DNA of 64,000 nt, taken from contig NZ_JAHXZS010000001.1 in the NCBI RefSeq assembly GCF_019740335.1, forward strand, positions 558,001 through 622,000, read 5' to 3'. The position numbers and the translations under genes are program-made. Origin of the DNA: Alteraquisediminimonas sediminicola (GTDB taxonomy: Bacteria > Pseudomonadota > Alphaproteobacteria > Sphingomonadales > Sphingomonadaceae). Below, piece after piece: positions 60,317 through 64,000 of the stretch. The notes beneath the pieces were generated by a model. It was given only the letters and a program-made list of their open reading frames with translations, had not been told where the DNA came from and searched no databases. The stretch's first letter is position 1; each line of letters opens with the position of its first letter.

Positions 60317-63126
60317 GGGCTCTCCGGTTCGGCAGTGGGTGCAATATCTTGCTGCACCCTTATCGCCTGATGTTGCGGTTCTTGCTGATGCCGCAAATCG
60401 TCGCCGGATGAAAGACCAGGCTGCGACAATTTGCGCCGCACCTCGGCCACCGCATCCGCCAGCGTCATCCGACGCACCGGCATGCCGGGCGGAAAGGCCG
60501 ACAATAGCCGCGACGGCATCGCCGATGATAACAGGACAAACATCCCGCGATCATCCTGTTTGCGGATCAACCGCCCGAACGCCTGCGCCAGCCGCGCCCG
60601 GATGATTCGATCATCATGCGCCTGCCCGCCAAAGGCCGCGCGGCGCGCGCCATGCAGCACGGTCGGGCGCGGCCAGGGCACGCCCTCCATCACCACCATC
60701 CGCAGGCTGTCGCCCGGCACATCAACCCCATCGCGCAACGCATCCGTCCCCATCAACGACGCATGCGGATCATCGCGGAAAATATCGACCAATGTCCCGG
60801 TATCGATTGGATCGACATGCTGGGCAAACAGCGGCAAACCCTCGCGCGCCAGCCGGTCGGCAATCCGCGCATGCACCTGCCGCAACCGCTGAATCGAGGT
60901 GAACAGCCCCAATGTCCCGCCGCCGCTCGCTTGAATCAGCGCCGCATAAGCCCCGGCCAGCGCCGCGACATCGCCGCGCTTGATATCGGTCACTATCACC
61001 AGTTCCGCCTGTTCGGCATAGTTAAACGGGCTAAGCGCCGCAAAATGCCGGACCGGCGCATCGACCCAGTTCATGCCGCTGCGCTGCTCCGCCACCGCCC
61101 AGTCTTCGCTGCCGCGCAAGGTGGCGGAGGCCATCAGCACGCCATCCGCCGGTTTCAACACCGTTTCGGCAAAAGGCTTGCCGGGATCGAGCCAATGGCG
61201 ATGCATCCCCATATCAAATTCGCGCCCATCCGCGCGATCAAGCGCCAGCCAGTCGACGAAATCCGGGTCCGCCACCCCGCCCAAACGCCCCAGCATCGCA
61301 AGCCAGCCGCCCAAGAGTTGCGCGCGCCAGTTGAGGCTGTTGAGCGCCCCTTCCACCCGCGCCCGCGCCTGCGCGTCGAGCCAATCCGGTGCCTCTTCGA
61401 TCACCGCCATCAACCGCGTCCGTAGCCGAATCATCGGCTGCAAGATCGCCTCCAGCGCCGCCATCGCCGGGGCCACTGCCGCGACCATCGGTCCATCCAG
61501 TTCCGCGACCTCAGTTTCCAGCCCATAGCCCGCATCCTGCGCCGATGCGCGGGCATAGACCGTCGCGCGGATTGCCGCGAACATCGCCTCAATCGGGCCG
61601 AACGGATCGCCCTCCCCGATCCGCCCCAGCCAGCCATCGGACGGCAGCGCCTGCGCCGCCGTCACCACGGCATTCAGCGCCTCGCCGCCTGCCTCATCAT
61701 AGCTTGCGACATCCATCAACCGCGCCGAAAGCCCGCGCCGCCGCCCGCGATGCTTGCCTTCCGGCCCGATGATCCAGCGGCGCAATTCGACAGCCTCTTG
61801 GCCGGTCAACGCCAGCGCAAAGGTCGAATCGGCGGCGTCATGGACATGATGGCCCTCATCGAACACCACCCGCTTCAACCCGCGCGCCTCATTGCGCTGG
61901 CGATCGGCCAACAGCATCACCAACGCGTGATTGGCGATCACAATATCTGCTACCGCCGAGGCCCGGCTCGCCCGCTCGATAAAGCACCGGCGATAATGCG
62001 GGCAACCGGCATAGACGCACTCGCCGCGCCGATCCGTTAGCGCGGTCGCGCCCGCGCGGCGGAACAAAGTCGGCAACCAGCCCGGCAAATCGCCGCCGAC
62101 CATGTCGCCATCTTGGCTATAGGCCGCCCAACGCGCCACCAATTGCGCCAAAATCGCCGCCCGCCCCGCAAATCCGCCCTGCAACGCATCTTCGAGATTG
62201 AGCAGGCACAGATAATTTTCCCGACCTTTGCGCACCACGACCTTGCGGCGGCGCTCCTCCGGGTCGGGATAGAGGCGCAATGCCTCGCGATTGAGCTGGC
62301 GTTGCAACGCCTTAGTATAGGTCGAAATCCATACCGTCCCGCCCGATGCCTCGACCCAGGCCGCACTCGGCGCGAGATAGCCATAGGTCTTGCCGATCCC
62401 CGTCCCGGCCTCGGCCAGCAACAGATTCGGCTGATCCATTGCAGGGCGCGGATCGAAGACATTGGTCGCGGCCTGTGCGAATTCCTGCTGGCCGATGCGG
62501 ACTTCGCCGGTATCCCCGACCAGAAATGCCAATTGATCCTGCACCGCCACCGGGTTCAACCGCACCGGGCGCGGCGGCGGCAAATCGCCGCTTTCCTCCC
62601 ATTCCGGCAGACGTGAAAACAGCCAAGGCTCGGCCTCATGCGGCTGGCGCAAAAACGGGTTGATCAGCGCTGCCCAAGGCCAGCGCAACCGCGCGAGCGA
62701 TTGTCCGCTGGTCCATGCGCCGATGCGTTCGGGCCAATCCTCGCCACCATGGGCATTGGCCGCGATCTTCTCGAAAATCCGCGCGACCGCACGCTGCAAA
62801 AATGGCGCTGCCTCCGCATCACTGGTCGGCGGGGCCATGCCGAGAAAACGAGCCAGCCCGCCCGGCGTCGGCACGACAAAACGCGCCGGATAGAGGAAGG
62901 CGATCAGTTCCAGCACATCCAGCCCGGCCAATTCCGGCAGGCCCAGACGCTGCGCCACCAACGGCGCATTGAGCAAGATCGTCGGCGTATCGGACAGGCG
63001 GGCAATCGCCTCCCCCCGCCCAATCGCGCGGCTCTCACCATCGCCATCGCCGCGCGCGATCCATGTGCCGCTATGGCTGGCATAGAGCGCAGGGGGCATA
63101 TGCTTCAAGGAATCGGCGGGGTTCAC
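60313..63126 (-). CDS. DinG/Rad3-like ATP-dependent DNA helicase
   Basis: The GTG at 63126 forms a GTGA overlap with the stop of the NnrU gene and is my preferred start (937 residues); ATG 63099 is the alternative. The Walker A is AEAGTGIGKTYGYL. Candidate Fe-S cysteines lie in the region CLLNLED...CVYAGCPHYRRCF. The DEAH-like box is VVFDEGHHVHDAA, and late helicase motifs are TLGLFTSIQRLR and QAFGRLIRKQDDRG. It unwinds DNA 5'-3' in repair. The N-terminal 250 residues are an extra domain not found in E. coli DinG. Confidence 0.9.
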   Translation of the reverse strand: MNPADSLKHMPPALYASHSGTWIARGDGDGESRAIGRGEAIARLSDTPTILLNAPLVAQRLGLPELAGLDVLELIAFLYPARFVVPTPGGLARFLGMAPPTSDAEAAPFLQRAVARIFEKIAANAHGGEDWPERIGAWTSGQSLARLRWPWAALINPFLRQPHEAEPWLFSRLPEWEESGDLPPPRPVRLNPVAVQDQLAFLVGDTGEVRIGQQEFAQAATNVFDPRPAMDQPNLLLAEAGTGIGKTYGYLAPSAAWVEASGGTVWISTYTKALQRQLNREALRLYPDPEERRRKVVVRKGRENYLCLLNLEDALQGGFAGRAAILAQLVARWAAYSQDGDMVGGDLPGWLPTLFRRAGATALTDRRGECVYAGCPHYRRCFIERASRASAVADIVIANHALVMLLADRQRNEARGLKRVVFDEGHHVHDAADSTFALALTGQEAVELRRWIIGPEGKHRGRRRGLSARLMDVASYDEAGGEALNAVVTAAQALPSDGWLGRIGEGDPFGPIEAMFAAIRATVYARASAQDAGYGLETEVAELDGPMVAAVAPAMAALEAILQPMIRLRTRLMAVIEEAPDWLDAQARARVEGALNSLNWRAQLLGGWLAMLGRLGGVADPDFVDWLALDRADGREFDMGMHRHWLDPGKPFAETVLKPADGVLMASATLRGSEDWAVAEQRSGMNWVDAPVRHFAALSPFNYAEQAELVIVTDIKRGDVAALAGAYAALIQASGGGTLGLFTSIQRLRQVHARIADRLAREGLPLFAQHVDPIDTGTLVDIFRDDPHASLMGTDALRDGVDVPGDSLRMVVMEGVPWPRPTVLHGARRAAFGGQAHDDRIIRARLAQAFGRLIRKQDDRGMFVLLSSAMPSRLLSAFPPGMPVRRMTLADAVAEVRRKLSQPGLSSGDDLRHQQEPQHQAIRVQQDIAPTAEPESP

Positions 63127-63692
63127 CCGTTTGGCAGTAACGGCACGCCCGTCAAATAGCCATGCCCCCAAACAAGCGCGACATAGACAATCAACGCGAC
63201 AGTGACGCCCAAGATTTCCCGGCCAATGCCCGCCACCTTCACCGGCTTCACCCACGCCCCTTCGCGCTTGGAAATCGTGCCTATCGACACACACGCCCAC
63301 AGGCCGATGCCGGCAAACAACACGACCGAACGACTATCGCCATTGGCCAGCAAATGCCCCACCGCCCAGATCACCGCACCGGTCAGCATCGGATGGCGCA
63401 GATATCGACGAATCCGCGAATGGTCCCGCCCGGCAAAGACCAACATGACCGATATGAACATCAACGCCATGTTGAGATGACGCCCCCAAAAGGGCGGATC
63501 ATAGACCGAATGCGGCACGGCCGATTGCCAGCCGACCACCATCAGGCCCAAACCCGTCAGGATGAATAACGCGATCAACCCGCGCGATGCCAGCCCCATG
63601 CGTGCGTCCAATTCAGCCCGCAAACCCGGCGCGACCGACGCAATCAGATGGGCCATCGTCCAAATGATCACGCCTGCAAACAGTGTTTCCAT
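63123..63692 (-). CDS. NnrU-family membrane protein
   Basis: The 189 residues form five or six membrane helices. The NnrU signatures are [70 protein letters not shown]. Family members are linked to nitric-oxide/nitrite metabolism in denitrifiers and are related to isoprenylcysteine methyltransferase-type membrane proteins. The role here is unknown because no denitrification genes are nearby. It is coupled to the helicase (GTGA). Confidence 0.88.
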   Translation of the reverse strand: METLFAGVIIWTMAHLIASVAPGLRAELDARMGLASRGLIALFILTGLGLMVVGWQSAVPHSVYDPPFWGRHLNMALMFISVMLVFAGRDHSRIRRYLRHPMLTGAVIWAVGHLLANGDSRSVVLFAGIGLWACVSIGTISKREGAWVKPVKVAGIGREILGVTVALIVYVALVWGHGYLTGVPLLPNG

Positions 63693-63805
63693 TGCATCAT
63701 CCCGCCGTCTGTCCTAGCGCTGCATCGCACCAATTACTGCTCTGTCTGCCCGACTGGACAGGCGGGGGCAAGCGGCAAGCGTCTATCATCAAGGGAATCT
63801 CAAGC

Positions 63806-64000
63806 GTGAGCGATATCAAAGAAGCGGCACTCAAATCAAAGGCATGGCCCTATGAAGAGGCGCGCCGGGTATTGAAACGCCTGCCCCACGGCAAGATCGG
63901 CCCGGATGGCAAGCCCGCGCCGGTCTTGTTCGAAACCGGCTATGGCCCGTCGGGACTGCCGCATATCGGCACGTTCAACGAAGTGCTGCGCACCACGATG
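63806..64000 (+). CDS. lysK: Class I lysyl-tRNA synthetase, 3' part outside the window
   Basis: Sixty-five codons are visible from GTG 63806, with AAGGGAA about 9 bases upstream. The N-terminus [25 protein letters not shown] is followed by [24 protein letters not shown]. This includes the HIGH-type motif (HIGT) of class I LysRS, the form used by alphaproteobacteria and archaea. It charges tRNA-Lys. The gene runs off the right edge. Confidence 0.93.
   Translation, partial: MSDIKEAALKSKAWPYEEARRVLKRLPHGKIGPDGKPAPVLFETGYGPSGLPHIGTFNEVLRTTM

Noticed and set aside
1-64000. CRISPR array or cas genes
   Set aside because: No regularly spaced 20-40-bp repeats and no Cas motifs were seen. The only tandem unit (37563-37612) has two copies without spacer-like content.

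Overview
The window looks like chromosomal DNA of an alphaproteobacterium, most likely a sphingomonad (Sphingomonadales). The evidence is the GC-rich codon use of the right-hand 40 kb, a class I lysyl-tRNA synthetase, a ubiquinol-cytochrome c chaperone (CBP3-type) gene, NnrU, and the BamB/BamE/PtsP/FtsH/TilS gene complement. The family call is inference, since no rRNA or other strong marker is present.

Layout. Positions 1 to about 24,100 are accessory DNA and 24,400 to 64,000 are ordinary core chromosome. The accessory part opens with a tyrosine integrase (cut by the window edge) and an alcohol dehydrogenase. Next comes a 15.8-kb block (2590-18412) bounded by a 207-bp inverted repeat. The outer edge of each repeat copy is a fragment matching the 3' end of tRNA-Gly. 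Just inside each end sits a small serine recombinase and an unknown gene of about 200 codons. The block carries an archaeo-eukaryotic-type primase behind a large nested palindrome, a P-loop helicase on the opposite strand, and between them a defence-like cargo. That cargo contains: a free-standing C-terminal part of a type ISP restriction enzyme; a zinc-ribbon protein with a HEPN RX4H motif; an OAS/CD-NTase-like nucleotidyltransferase; a DUF6602 protein; an HNH nuclease fused to a DGQHR-like (DndB-like) domain; a MESH1-like HD hydrolase; and several small unknown genes. The first four are joined by ATGA overlaps. The block resembles an integrated plasmid-like replicon carrying a defence island.

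From 18,400 to 24,100 lies a second 5.7-kb segment flanked by an exact 18-bp direct repeat of the tRNA-Gly 3' end. It holds a TPR-secretin-like exported protein, two paralogous small secreted proteins, and a response regulator/histidine kinase pair. The last repeat is followed by a UUCG terminator, which I read as the native tRNA-Gly downstream sequence. The island(s) therefore probably entered at tRNA-Gly, with the intact tRNA just left of the window.

The core part contains tRNA-Gln(UUG) and tRNA-Ile2(CAU); metabolism (ilvE, panB, galE); envelope assembly (bamB, bamE, cpoB, RodZ-like, lemA and TPM genes); DNA and RNA maintenance (der, gyrA, dnaN, tilS, DinG-like helicase, lysK); proteostasis (ftsH); and regulation (ptsP, sixA, Lrp, MarR, sensor kinase). 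TilS would modify the tRNA-Ile2(CAU) encoded in the same window.

The strongest candidate for something undescribed is the coupled cluster at 6836-10264 (ISP C-terminal domain, zinc-ribbon-HEPN, nucleotidyltransferase, DUF6602). It sits inside a primase/helicase element with inverted ends. All identifications come from reading motifs; no database search was run.
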